DNA of 64,000 nucleotides, taken from CAZXGD01 sp046350455. Its GTDB lineage: Bacteria > Planctomycetota > Phycisphaerae > Phycisphaerales > SM1A02. This document shows, piece after piece, positions 10,068-16,978 of the stretch. A program made the translations under genes and the position numbers. The stretch is taken from contig JAXMAM010000014.1 in assembly GCA_046350455.1 (NCBI GenBank), forward strand, positions 1 to 64,000, read 5' to 3'. The notes beneath the pieces were generated by a model. The model saw nothing but the letters and a program-made list of their open reading frames with translations, did not search any database and was not told where the DNA came from. Every line of letters begins with the position of its first letter. The stretch's first letter is position 1.

Positions 10068-10324
10068 GGCGTGGAGGTCCGGCTGGGAGGGGTGCGAAAC
10101 GCAAAATTCGGAGGAGCGCCCGAACTCCGGACGATCCCCGAACGGGCTGGGATCGTAGCACGGCTATGTCAGGCTTCGTCCTCAGCGCACACGTGGCGGG
10201 GTTTGGGCCCCTCCAACGCAAGGAGCCAAGCCCACTCTCGGCCTTGGCCCACGGCGTCCGCTGTCTGGCTCCCACTACCATCGCCCCAGCCACGAGCCGC
10301 CCAGAGGCCCGCGGGGTCCAGGAC
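10068..10324. other. Divergent intergenic region, no gene seen
   Basis: 257 bp between hpnH (-) and the sigma factor gene (+). A plus-strand frame is open from 10166 in phase with the sigma gene, but its translation is not sigma-like, so I treat it as leader. It must hold promoters for both genes; I cannot place them. Confidence 0.4.
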
Positions 10325-10987
10325 ATGCCCCTCGCAGACCGCTCTGACGAATCCCTCATGAACGCCTACCTGGCGGGAAACCGGAGCGCGTTCGTCGAGC
10401 TCCTGGAGCGCTATCGGACAGAGGTGCATCAGTTCCTCACCCGCTTCCTGGGCTCCAGCGCTGCTGCCGATGACGTCTTCCAAGAGACCTTCCTGCAGGT
10501 GCATCTGGCAGCGCATTCGTTTGACCAGACACGCCAGTTCAAGCCATGGCTGTTCACCATCGCCGCCAACAAGGCGCGCGACTGGCACCGCCGGCAGAAG
10601 CGCCGCTCTGCCCTCAGCCTGGACGTGCCTGTGGGCAGCGATGCAGACGGCACCCGCATGGTGGACCTGCTGCAGGCCGACACAGAGGCCCCCGCTGCGC
10701 CCATCGAGCGCACGGAGGTGCAGACGCAGGTGAAGGCCGTGGTGGACGCGCTCCCCGCGCACTACCGCGAGATCCTGCTCCTGAGCTACTTCCAGCGCAT
10801 GAGCTACGCGCAGATCGCAGAGGTGCTCAGCATTCCGCTGGGCACTGTGAAGAGCCGCCTGCACGCTGCAGTGGCGTCCTTCTCCGAGCGCTGGAAGGCC
10901 GCTTCAGGCGCTGCTGCGGCAGATGACACAGACCCCGACAACTCCACCACTCCTCGACCCACTGTTTTTCGGGAGCCCACGGAATGA
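10325..10987 (+). CDS. ECF-type RNA polymerase sigma factor
   Basis: A 220-residue sigma-70-family protein. Region 2 spans about residues 12-95 (SLMNAYLAGNRSAFVELLERY, AADDVFQETFLQVHLAAHSF, FKPWLFTIAANKARDWHRR) and region 4 about 137-185 (LPAHYREILLLSYFQRMSYAQIAEVLSIPLGTVKSRLHAA). There is no region 1 or 3. ATG at 10325 is chosen because MPLADRSDESLMNAYLAGN is the usual opening; the frame upstream is unrelated. The stop overlaps the start of the next gene (ATGA), a membrane protein likely to be its anti-sigma partner. Target promoters are unknown. Confidence 0.92.
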   Translation: MPLADRSDESLMNAYLAGNRSAFVELLERYRTEVHQFLTRFLGSSAAADDVFQETFLQVHLAAHSFDQTRQFKPWLFTIAANKARDWHRRQKRRSALSLDVPVGSDADGTRMVDLLQADTEAPAAPIERTEVQTQVKAVVDALPAHYREILLLSYFQRMSYAQIAEVLSIPLGTVKSRLHAAVASFSERWKAASGAAAADDTDPDNSTTPRPTVFREPTE

Positions 10988-12081
10988 CTGATTGCACGCC
11001 TCCATCCAACGGTCCGGACTGCACCGCCGAACCTGCCACGCACACGTTGTGCGACGCAGATGCTCGGATCCTGGACCACCTTGCCGAGCACGGCTTTGAC
11101 CCGAGCCGCGTGGCGCTGCTGCCCGAAGCAGACCGCCCGCGCGCCGTGGCCGTGCTGCGCCAGCTGGGGATGCTGGATGCGTGCCCCGCGCCACAGCCGC
11201 ATGAATCGCTGGTGGACGCTGTCATCACACGGATTGATCGCTTTGAAGCAGACCGCGCTGCGGCCATGCGCATTGGCTCTGGTGGCCGCTCGCGCTTCCG
11301 CCTGCGCCTGGCAGACTTCGTTGGCATCGCCGCGCTGCTCCTGATGTCCGTGAGCGTGCTGCTGCCCATCGCCAGCCAGATGCGCGCCAACAGCCTGAGC
11401 ACGGTGTGCGCCAACAACCTTCGCACGCTGGGCTCTGGCCTGCAGGCCTATTCGTCTGAGCACAACGGCCTGATGCCTGCGCTGCCTGTTGCGGAAGCGC
11501 AGGCCGGCATTGGCTCGCTCTTCAGCACCAACGGCGCCAGCGGCATGGGCAACCAGGCCAAGGTGGCCAGCAGCGGCCAGTCTGGCATGCTTCGCGGCAC
11601 CATCACGCAGCGCCAGCCACAGGTGCTGACCGTGACGCCCGACTGGGGCACCTACCGCCACAGCGCCAACCTGGCGCTCCTGGTGGCCAAGGGCTACGCG
11701 CCCGTGCACTGCCTGCAGTGCCCTGGCTGCGCCAAGGGCGTTGCGTGCTTTGCCTATCGCATGCCAGCTCAGAACGCCCCGCTGCGCATGGAGACTCCAG
11801 ACCGCATGGTGGTGGCGTCCGACGCCAACCCAGTGCTGGAGCTGCGCCTGGATGGCCAGCGCATCACCTCCAGCGTGCTGAGCTCGCGCAATCACTCAGA
11901 GCGCGGACAGAACCTGCTGTACAGCGACACCTCGGTGGAGTGGCACATCACTCCTGTGCTCACCATCCAGCCAGCCAAGATGTTCGACAACATCTGGCTG
12001 CCCCGGGACGCGGATGGCCGCGAGAAGGCCGACCTGAAGTGCGCGCCAGCCGACCCCAAGGACACCTTCGTGGCGCAGTGA
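10984..12081 (+). CDS. Membrane protein, putative anti-sigma partner with DUF1559-like C-terminal domain
   Basis: A 365-residue protein coupled to the sigma gene. Residues 1-100 are cytoplasmic and acidic; one TM segment lies at about 108-130 (ADFVGIAALLLMSVSVLLPIAS). The following RANSLSTVCANNLRTLGSGLQAYSSEHNGLMP resembles a DUF1559 N-terminal helix, and NHSERGQNLLYSDTSVEW near residue 308 matches the H-x9-DG element of that planctomycete pseudopilin-like family, although Asp-Gly reads Asp-Thr here. Cysteines cluster at HCLQCPGCAKGVACF. The cytoplasmic part would be the sigma-binding region by analogy with other ECF operons. That role is inferred from position only. Confidence 0.65.
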   Translation: MTDCTPPSNGPDCTAEPATHTLCDADARILDHLAEHGFDPSRVALLPEADRPRAVAVLRQLGMLDACPAPQPHESLVDAVITRIDRFEADRAAAMRIGSGGRSRFRLRLADFVGIAALLLMSVSVLLPIASQMRANSLSTVCANNLRTLGSGLQAYSSEHNGLMPALPVAEAQAGIGSLFSTNGASGMGNQAKVASSGQSGMLRGTITQRQPQVLTVTPDWGTYRHSANLALLVAKGYAPVHCLQCPGCAKGVACFAYRMPAQNAPLRMETPDRMVVASDANPVLELRLDGQRITSSVLSSRNHSERGQNLLYSDTSVEWHITPVLTIQPAKMFDNIWLPRDADGREKADLKCAPADPKDTFVAQ

Positions 12082-12136
12082 TTCCAGCGCGCCCGCTGGC
12101 AGAGGCGCCCCACTGGCGATAACACGTGGATTTCAG

Positions 12137-12168
12137 GCCCCGAACTGCCTTGCGGCAGGCGGGGCTTT
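12137..12168 (+). terminator. Hairpin with short T-run after the sigma operon
   Basis: GCCCCG, AA, CTGCC, loop TTGC, GGCAG, G, CGGGGC, then TTT. A stem of about 11 bp with a small internal loop. The T-run is only three bases, so it may terminate weakly. It overlaps a candidate promoter for rpmI. Confidence 0.5.
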
Positions 12169-12177
12169 GGGTATCAT
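12150..12177 (+). promoter_or_regulatory. Candidate sigma-70 promoter for rpmI-rplT
   Basis: TTGCGG (12150-12155), 16-bp spacer, TATCAT (12172-12177). The start point would be near 12184, leaving a leader of about 54 nt before the rpmI ATG. It overlaps the 3' arm of the preceding hairpin. Confidence 0.4.
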
Positions 12178-12237
12178 GTTTCGTTCGCGCTCCAGCGGGC
12201 CCTGTGCGGCCCCTGAGCGCCAAGGATCAACCGAGCC

Positions 12238-12498
12238 ATGCCCAAGAACAAGTCCCACCGCGGCCTCCTCAAGCGCATCAAGCTCACCAAGAGCGGCAAG
12301 GTGCGCTTCAAGGCGCCCAATGGCCGTCACCTGAAGAGCAACAAGACAGGCGGCCAGGTGCAGAGCTACCGCAAGAGCCGCTACGCCCGCACCGGCGACC
12401 TGCGCTATCTGAAGAAGCTGCTCTCGCGCGGACTGCGCTCCGAGGAGCAGGCTGTGGCAGACGAGAAGGCCCGCGAGACCGTGGCCGCCAAGAGCTGA
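12238..12498 (+). CDS. rpmI: 50S ribosomal protein bL35
   Basis: An 86-residue basic ribosomal protein. The diagnostic opening MPKNKSHRGLLKRIKLTKSGKV and HLKSNKTGGQVQSYRKSRY are clear. Typical bL35 is about 65 residues; this one has a C-terminal extension of about 20 residues (LRSEEQAVADEKARETVAAKS). AAGGA lies upstream of the ATG as a ribosome-binding site. It is followed by rplT, the standard partner, after 107 bp. infC, which often precedes rpmI, is not here; the sigma operon is upstream. Confidence 0.95.
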   Translation: MPKNKSHRGLLKRIKLTKSGKVRFKAPNGRHLKSNKTGGQVQSYRKSRYARTGDLRYLKKLLSRGLRSEEQAVADEKARETVAAKS

Positions 12499-12605
12499 CA
12501 GCTACCGCCCACCAAGACGTTTCACACGATCACCCCACTCGCCCGTCGGGCCCAAAGAGCCGCTGAAGCGGCCTCCGCCGAGCACAACACGCAGGAGTCT
12601 CCACT

Positions 12606-12986
12606 ATGCCACGCGCACGCAAGGGTGCAGCACGAACGCAGGCCCGCCGCAAGCTTCTCCGCGAGGCCCGCGGCTACTTCGGCACCAAGAGCCGCCTGAA
12701 GCAGCAGGCCAAGGTGGCGCTGGTTCGCGCTGGCCGCAACATGTGGCGTCACCGCCGCCTGCGCCGTCGCAACTACCGTCAGCTGTGGATCACGCGCATC
12801 ACGGCCGCCTGCCGCATGCGCGACTACAAGTACAGCCTGCTGATCAACGGCCTCAGCCGCGCTGGCTGCCTGCTGAACCGCAAGATGCTCAGCGAGATCG
12901 CCATCCACGATCCAACCACGTTTGACACGCTGGTGGAGATGGCCCGCAAGCACCAGGCTGTTCCAGCAGTGGCTGGCAAGCGCTGA
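12606..12986 (+). CDS. rplT: 50S ribosomal protein bL20
   Basis: A 126-residue 23S-binding assembly protein. MPRARKGAARTQARRKLLREARGYFG and FRHRR-like MWRHRRLRRRNYRQLWITRITAA are family signatures; LINGLSRAGCLLNRKMLSEIA follows. Length is normal. The 107-bp gap from rpmI contains a small stem (12557-12575, GAGCCGCT/AGCGGC-CTC) just upstream of GGAG and the ATG. Since bL20 represses its own operon in other bacteria by binding leader RNA, this is a plausible but unproven site. Convergent with csrA. Confidence 0.96.
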   Translation: MPRARKGAARTQARRKLLREARGYFGTKSRLKQQAKVALVRAGRNMWRHRRLRRRNYRQLWITRITAACRMRDYKYSLLINGLSRAGCLLNRKMLSEIAIHDPTTFDTLVEMARKHQAVPAVAGKR

Positions 12987-13035
12987 GCCAGGGCAAGGCA
13001 AAGGCGGAGCACCGCAACGCGGCGCGCAGCAAGCG

Positions 13036-13317
13036 CTAGGCGCTCACGCGGCCCGCGGCAATCGAATGAATCACAGCAGCCCGCCCTGCGGCCAGCGATG
13101 GCGCAGCCTTGGGCGGCAGTCCGAGCGCACCGCGCAGGCTTGCAGCCTGCGCGTTTTCCTGCCGGATGCTCTCGTAGACCTCCTTGCGGTGCACCGCCAC
13201 ACGCGGAGGCGCATTCACACCCAGGCGCACCTTGTCGCCGCGGATGTCCACCACCACGATCTCTACGTCGTCCCCGATCATGATGGCGTCGTCGCGATGG
13301 CGTGAGAGCACGAGCAT
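13036..13317 (-). CDS. csrA: Translational regulator CsrA
   Basis: A 93-residue RNA-binding regulator. MLVLSRHRDDAIMIGDDVEIVVVDIRGDKVRLGVNAPPRVAVHRKEVYESI is canonical, with the RNA-contacting Leu4/Arg6 region and the GVNAPP-VAVHRKEVY strand. A C-terminal extension of about 40 residues goes beyond the usual 60. It lies directly downstream of fliW (57-bp gap), its protein antagonist, which points to flagellin-type control of translation by the FliW-CsrA switch. In other bacteria CsrA blocks translation by binding GGA sites near ribosome-binding sites. Confidence 0.95.
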   Translation of the reverse strand: MLVLSRHRDDAIMIGDDVEIVVVDIRGDKVRLGVNAPPRVAVHRKEVYESIRQENAQAASLRGALGLPPKAAPSLAAGRAAVIHSIAAGRVSA

Positions 13318-13374
13318 GGTGTAGGCCTGGGGCTGAGGTGAGGTAGACGAGGGGCGGGTTCAGGCGCTCATGAC

Positions 13375-13821
13375 TCAGGCGCTCATGGAGACTGCAGCGC
13401 CAGGCATGCGCACCAGCTCATGGCGGGTGCTCCACTGCCGGTCGCTCAGCACGATCTGGATGCCAGTGCGCGTGGCTGGATTGACCACCAGCGGTCCTTG
13501 GAGGTTGGCGGTGATGGCGCCGTCGCGGCGGTTGACGATGGCAAAGTAGGTGGCATCAGAGACATCCTCCAGGCCCAGGTCTGCCATCTCAGAGGCGCGG
13601 ACAGGCACCTGGTAGTCCGGGCACCAGGCAGAGGGCTCTGTGACCACAAAGGCCAGGTCCGGGTCCTCCACGCTCTGCAGCCAGTAGAAGACGCCCCGGT
13701 CATCTGGCTGGAGGAGCACAAAGGTGCGGTAGCGGGCGAACCCCAGCAGGCCATGCGGAAAGACCAGCAGGCGGCTGGAGTCGATCTCAACTTCGCCAAA
13801 GCGTGTCGTGCGGACCTTCAT
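13375..13821 (-). CDS. fliW: Flagellar assembly factor FliW
   Basis: A 148-residue FliW family protein: TTRFGEVEID, FPHGLLGFARYRTFVLL, FYWLQSVEDPDLAFVVTEP and FAIVNRRDGAITANLQGPLVVNP are the family's strands. FliW binds CsrA or flagellin, freeing hag-type mRNA for translation. ATG at 13821 gives the usual MKVRTTRFG start. Paired with csrA downstream. The only hints of motility in the window are these two genes. Its stop region is duplicated: ATGAGCGCCTGA occurs twice, 3 bases apart, so the last codons and stop are repeated after the real stop. Confidence 0.93.
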   Translation of the reverse strand: MKVRTTRFGEVEIDSSRLLVFPHGLLGFARYRTFVLLQPDDRGVFYWLQSVEDPDLAFVVTEPSAWCPDYQVPVRASEMADLGLEDVSDATYFAIVNRRDGAITANLQGPLVVNPATRTGIQIVLSDRQWSTRHELVRMPGAAVSMSA

Positions 13822-13853
13822 GCGGAACTCCGTTCCTCATCTGGCAAGCGGCG

Positions 13854-13890
13854 GCTGGCTGGGTGCTGCCCTTCCAAGGGCCCAGCCAGC
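13854..13890. other. Nested inverted repeat in the fliW/glycosyltransferase divergent region
   Basis: GCTGGCTGGG at 13854-13863 pairs with CCCAGCCAGC at 13881-13890, and CCCTT/AAGGG pairs inside. A second short hairpin (GCAGGC/GCCTGC) follows near 13897. They lie in the 196-bp gap upstream of both fliW (-) and the plus-strand glycosyltransferase. They could shape the fliW leader RNA or be protein-binding palindromes; no T-tract. Confidence 0.5.
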
Positions 13891-14017
13891 GGGTGCTGCA
13901 GGCGCTTCGGCCTGCGTGCAACCCTGTCTGGCTGGCAGCGTGCGCTGCCTGCGTTGGGGCATATCGGCGCAAGGCTGGCAAGCGCATGAGCGGCGGCCGT
14001 GGGAAGATGCGCACGCC

Positions 14018-16339
14018 ATGGGCGCATCCTTCAGCAGCAGGCAGGCCATCTCCTGGGGAGTCCTGGGGGTGGTGGCTGTAGCAGGCGCATGCGCGCTGGG
14101 TGGGTCTGTCCAGCCAGCGCTTGCGTGGGTCTGGCCCGGCGGACTGGCGCTGGCGTGGATGGCGGCAGCGTGGGGCGTGGGGAGCCTGGTTGCGCCAGCG
14201 CTGCTGGGGGTGCGAGGGACGCGCGCAGCACCGGGGATGAACGCGGCGCGGGGGACGCTCGCGGCACCGGGGACGATCGCAGCGCCGGGGACGCTCGCGG
14301 CGCGAGTGCCCTGCTCTGTGCAGCTGGCGGTGGGTGTGGCAGCTGGGTTGGCGGCTGACAGCCTGCTGGCCACTGTGGGCGCGTTCAGCCGGGACCGGCC
14401 GTGGATGGGCAGCGTGGTGCTCGCAGCTGGTCTGGCGTGCGGCGCGGTGGCGTGGTGGCGGGCGCGTGCGGCGGAGCAACCGGCGGGGCGTGCAGCGGAG
14501 CGCGCGGCGGCGCACGCGGCGGAGCGCGCCACGGGCAGTGACGATGTGTTCGCCATGCTGTGGCCGTGGGTGGCGCTGCCAGCGCTGTGTGCCGTGGCGC
14601 TGGCGGCAGCAGTGCCGCCTGGGCTGATGTGGAGCACTGAGTTTGGCGGGTACGACGCGCTGAGCTACCACTTGGAGGTGCCGCGCGAATGGCTGGCACA
14701 GGGCGTTGCTGGTCCCCTGCCGCACAACGTGTATGCGGCGTTCCCTGGATTTATGGAGAGCGCCACGCTGCACCTGATGTCGTTCGGCCCTGCGGATGAT
14801 CCGCGCTGGGCGGGCGTAGCAGCGCAGATGCTGCATGCGCTGCTCACGCTGGCCACAGCGTGGGTGACCGGCAGCGCTGCCAGCGCGTGCATGGCGCGGT
14901 GTGGGTATGGAGGCGTGGCGCGCGCCGCAGCGCAGGCAGGCGCGTGGGCGTTTGTGCTGGGCGTGCCGTGGACGCTGGTGGTGGGCACGCTGGCGTACAA
15001 CGAAATGGGCATGATGCTGTGCCTGGCTGGCGCCATGTGGGTGGCGGTGGCGCAGCCAGCGGGCAAGTCGGGGTGGCGGCGATGGGCGTGCATGGGTCTG
15101 CTGCTGGGTGCCGGCCTGGGGTGCAAGCTCACCGCAGCGGGGATGGTGGTGGCGCCCGTGCTGACATGGTGGGCGTGGTGGGCGTGCGGGGAAGTGCAGG
15201 CGGGCGGCGTGGGCGGCGCGGGAGGCGTGCGCGGCGCGCGCGTGGGCCGCGGGGTGGCGGCTGTGGCGGTGGCAGCTGCAGTCGCGGCTGCAGTGCTGGC
15301 GCCATGGGCTGTGCGGAACAGCGTGGCCACAGGCAGTCCAGTGTTCCCCTTTGCAAGCAGCGTGTTCGGACATGGCTGGTGGGAGCCCGGGCAGATCGCG
15401 CGGTTTGCTGCGGGGCACAGCGCTCCCCCGGAGGCCAGCAGCGTGGCAGCACGGTTGCACGCGCTGTGGGACGAGGGGGTGTGGTATGGCATGGGCGCAG
15501 CGTCGGCAGATGGGGCGTCGATCCTGCCGCAGTGGAACGTGGCGTGGTGGATCGCAGCCGGGGCGGGTGGACTGCTGCTGGCGCGCGGCCGCGGTGGACG
15601 GCGGATCGCTAGCGCAGCCGGCGTGCTGCTCCTGGTGCAGGTGGTGTTCTGGTTGAGCGCCACGCATCTGAAAAGCCGGTTCCTGCTCCCATGCGCCGTT
15701 CCCATGGGCGTGCTGGTGGGCTGCGCCATCGGGCAGGCGGTGCAGCGTGTGCTGGAACAGGCGGTGGAGGTGGGCGGGATGGCGCAACTGCGTGGGCTGC
15801 CGCGCTTCGTGCTGTCCATGTCTGTGCTGGGGATGATTGCCTGGTGCGCTGGCTCTGCGCGCTTTGTGTGGGTGGATGAGCGCAGCCGCGTGGTCCTGTC
15901 CGCGCTGGCGGAGGCTGGCTGGGACCAGGGGATGGTGGGTGGCGGAAGCAAGGCTGCCGCGGACCAGCTGCTGGCCGACAAGCAGCCCGTTCCATTGGCG
16001 TGGGCCATGAACTGGCTGTTGCCTGCGGACGCCAAGGTGGCCAGCGAGGGTGAGGCCGCAGTCTTCTGGTGTGCGCGCGTGCCGGACTACGGCACCGTGT
16101 GGGACGGTGGCCCGCTGGCGCGCGCACTGCGAGCGCACCCAGGCGACGCCGCCAGTGTGATTGCTGCGCTGCGCGCGCAGGGCTTCACGCATCTGGCCAT
16201 CCTGGACGGCATGCTAGAGCGTTGGCAGACCGCTGGCTGGCTCGATCCGGCGCTCACCCCTGACGCGGTGCGCGCGGTCACCTCGCAGCTGCGGCCCGTG
16301 CTCCCCCTCGCTGGCGGCGGCACGCTCTACTCACTCTAA
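14018..16339 (+). CDS. Multi-pass membrane glycosyltransferase (ArnT/PMT-like, GT-C fold)
   Basis: A 773-residue integral membrane protein with about 10-12 hydrophobic spans. The first lumenal loop after a TM segment has FGGYDALSYHLEVPREWLAQG, with the acidic-aromatic signature of GT-C transferases that use polyprenyl-phosphate sugars, and PWAVRNSVATGSPVFPFASSVFG matches the PWxxRNxxxTGNPxFP motif of that superfamily. Donor and acceptor are unknown. ATG at 14018 is chosen; the earlier frame is antisense to fliW. Oddities: five in-phase 18-bp repeats at 14216-14305 encode GTxAAP hexapeptides, and an Ala/Glu/Arg run follows near residue 155. The TAA stop is the first three bases of repeat element d. 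Confidence 0.75.
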   Translation: MGASFSSRQAISWGVLGVVAVAGACALGGSVQPALAWVWPGGLALAWMAAAWGVGSLVAPALLGVRGTRAAPGMNAARGTLAAPGTIAAPGTLAARVPCSVQLAVGVAAGLAADSLLATVGAFSRDRPWMGSVVLAAGLACGAVAWWRARAAEQPAGRAAERAAAHAAERATGSDDVFAMLWPWVALPALCAVALAAAVPPGLMWSTEFGGYDALSYHLEVPREWLAQGVAGPLPHNVYAAFPGFMESATLHLMSFGPADDPRWAGVAAQMLHALLTLATAWVTGSAASACMARCGYGGVARAAAQAGAWAFVLGVPWTLVVGTLAYNEMGMMLCLAGAMWVAVAQPAGKSGWRRWACMGLLLGAGLGCKLTAAGMVVAPVLTWWAWWACGEVQAGGVGGAGGVRGARVGRGVAAVAVAAAVAAAVLAPWAVRNSVATGSPVFPFASSVFGHGWWEPGQIARFAAGHSAPPEASSVAARLHALWDEGVWYGMGAASADGASILPQWNVAWWIAAGAGGLLLARGRGGRRIASAAGVLLLVQVVFWLSATHLKSRFLLPCAVPMGVLVGCAIGQAVQRVLEQAVEVGGMAQLRGLPRFVLSMSVLGMIAWCAGSARFVWVDERSRVVLSALAEAGWDQGMVGGGSKAAADQLLADKQPVPLAWAMNWLLPADAKVASEGEAAVFWCARVPDYGTVWDGGPLARALRAHPGDAASVIAALRAQGFTHLAILDGMLERWQTAGWLDPALTPDAVRAVTSQLRPVLPLAGGGTLYSL
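14216..14305 (+). repeat. 18-bp tandem repeat inside the glycosyltransferase gene
   Basis: Five units of 18 bp starting GGGACGCGCGCAGCACCG, each coding Gly-Thr/Met-x-Ala-Ala-Pro/Arg. Copy number changes would keep the frame. It lies in a loop between hydrophobic spans. Confidence 0.8.
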
Positions 16340-16955
16340 ATTGGTGCCAGGCACGGGTGTCCCGGGTTTCTGCAGCCATCCACTGGTGGCGCCGAGGTGC
16401 GGCGGCTGAAGGTGTGGTGCGGAGTGTTGCGGCGCGAGACGGTGCGAGACAGCGCGACGTGTTGCGCGCCGGCGCCGGGCAGTGCGCGGCATTGCGCGGT
16501 GGTTCGCGGCGGCGCGTGCGTATGGACCTACGAGTGGTGCGCCGTGTGCCATGAGCCGTGTGCCGTGCGCCGTGTGCCGTGCCCCGTGCGCGGCTTGCAG
16601 TGAGTGACGCACATCCAGCGTTCGCAGCGGCCGCAGCGCGGGGCCGGGGGGCGCGGCGTAGCGGCGTTGAGCGGAGCGAGGCAGGCTGTGTGCGCACCCC
16701 GGTTCGCGGGCCGCTCCACCTGCGGAGCGATCGCGAAGCCGAGGCGAGGCGGAACCTGGTGGAGCCGAGCCGTCCGCGGCCGCGCCCCCCGGACCGCGCG
16801 GAGGCCGCGACACGTGAGGCGTGCGGACTGGCGCCCGATCCCGCCCGCGACACGCGGGACCTGCGTATTGGCGCGCGGTCCCGCCCCCGACACGTGGGGC
16901 GCGCGGACTGACGCGAGCGCAGAAAGTAGGGACACCCGTGCCAGGCACCAATTTC
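16337..16955. repeat. Composite repeat unit 2, bracketed by inverted 34-bp elements (d ... e)
   Basis: Left element d at 16337-16370 (plus), fused to the TAA stop of the glycosyltransferase. Right element e at 16922-16955 (minus). The interior holds GTGCCGTGCGCC-type short tandem runs (about 16540-16602), the conserved core at 16624-16813, and a tandem of about 40-bp units at 16809-16920, each starting GACACG. No gene found in the 639 bp between the stop codon and gyrA. Confidence 0.87.
16624..16813 (+). repeat. Conserved core repeat, copy 2 (190 bp)
   Basis: Same core as at 8639 and 55989. Shared landmarks are GTTGAGCGGAGCGAGGCAG, CGGGCCGCTCCACCTGC and GGCGGAACCTGGTGGAGCCG. The right end can fold: GTCCGCGGCC pairs with GGCCGCGAC with one bulged C. 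Confidence 0.87.
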
Positions 16956-16959
16956 CGAC

Positions 16960-16965
16960 TACAAT
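16960..16965 (+). promoter_or_regulatory. Candidate -10 box of gyrA abutting repeat element e
   Basis: TACAAT 13 bases upstream of the gyrA ATG and 4 bases past the repeat end. No good -35 hexamer is visible; at normal spacing it would fall inside the element (CGTGCC). The leader would be very short. Confidence 0.35.
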
Positions 16966-16978
16966 TGCGGGACTCAGC

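Noticed and set aside
10166..10324. A longer N-terminus for the sigma factor
   Set aside because: The extra 53 residues do not resemble any sigma region, and the usual ECF opening begins at 10325.
13808..14017. A longer N-terminus for the membrane glycosyltransferase
   Set aside because: The added residues overlap fliW antisense, are not hydrophobic or family-like, and ATG at 14018 opens directly before the first membrane span.
16680..16730. tRNA-like GGTTCGCGG stretch in the core repeat
   Set aside because: No acceptor stem, anticodon arm or cloverleaf can be drawn; the three copies differ by indels in this part.
16604..16978. An extended gyrA N-terminus in the open frame upstream
   Set aside because: It reads through the repeat core and element e; GyrA conservation begins at 16979 and the core has no conserved frame in other copies.
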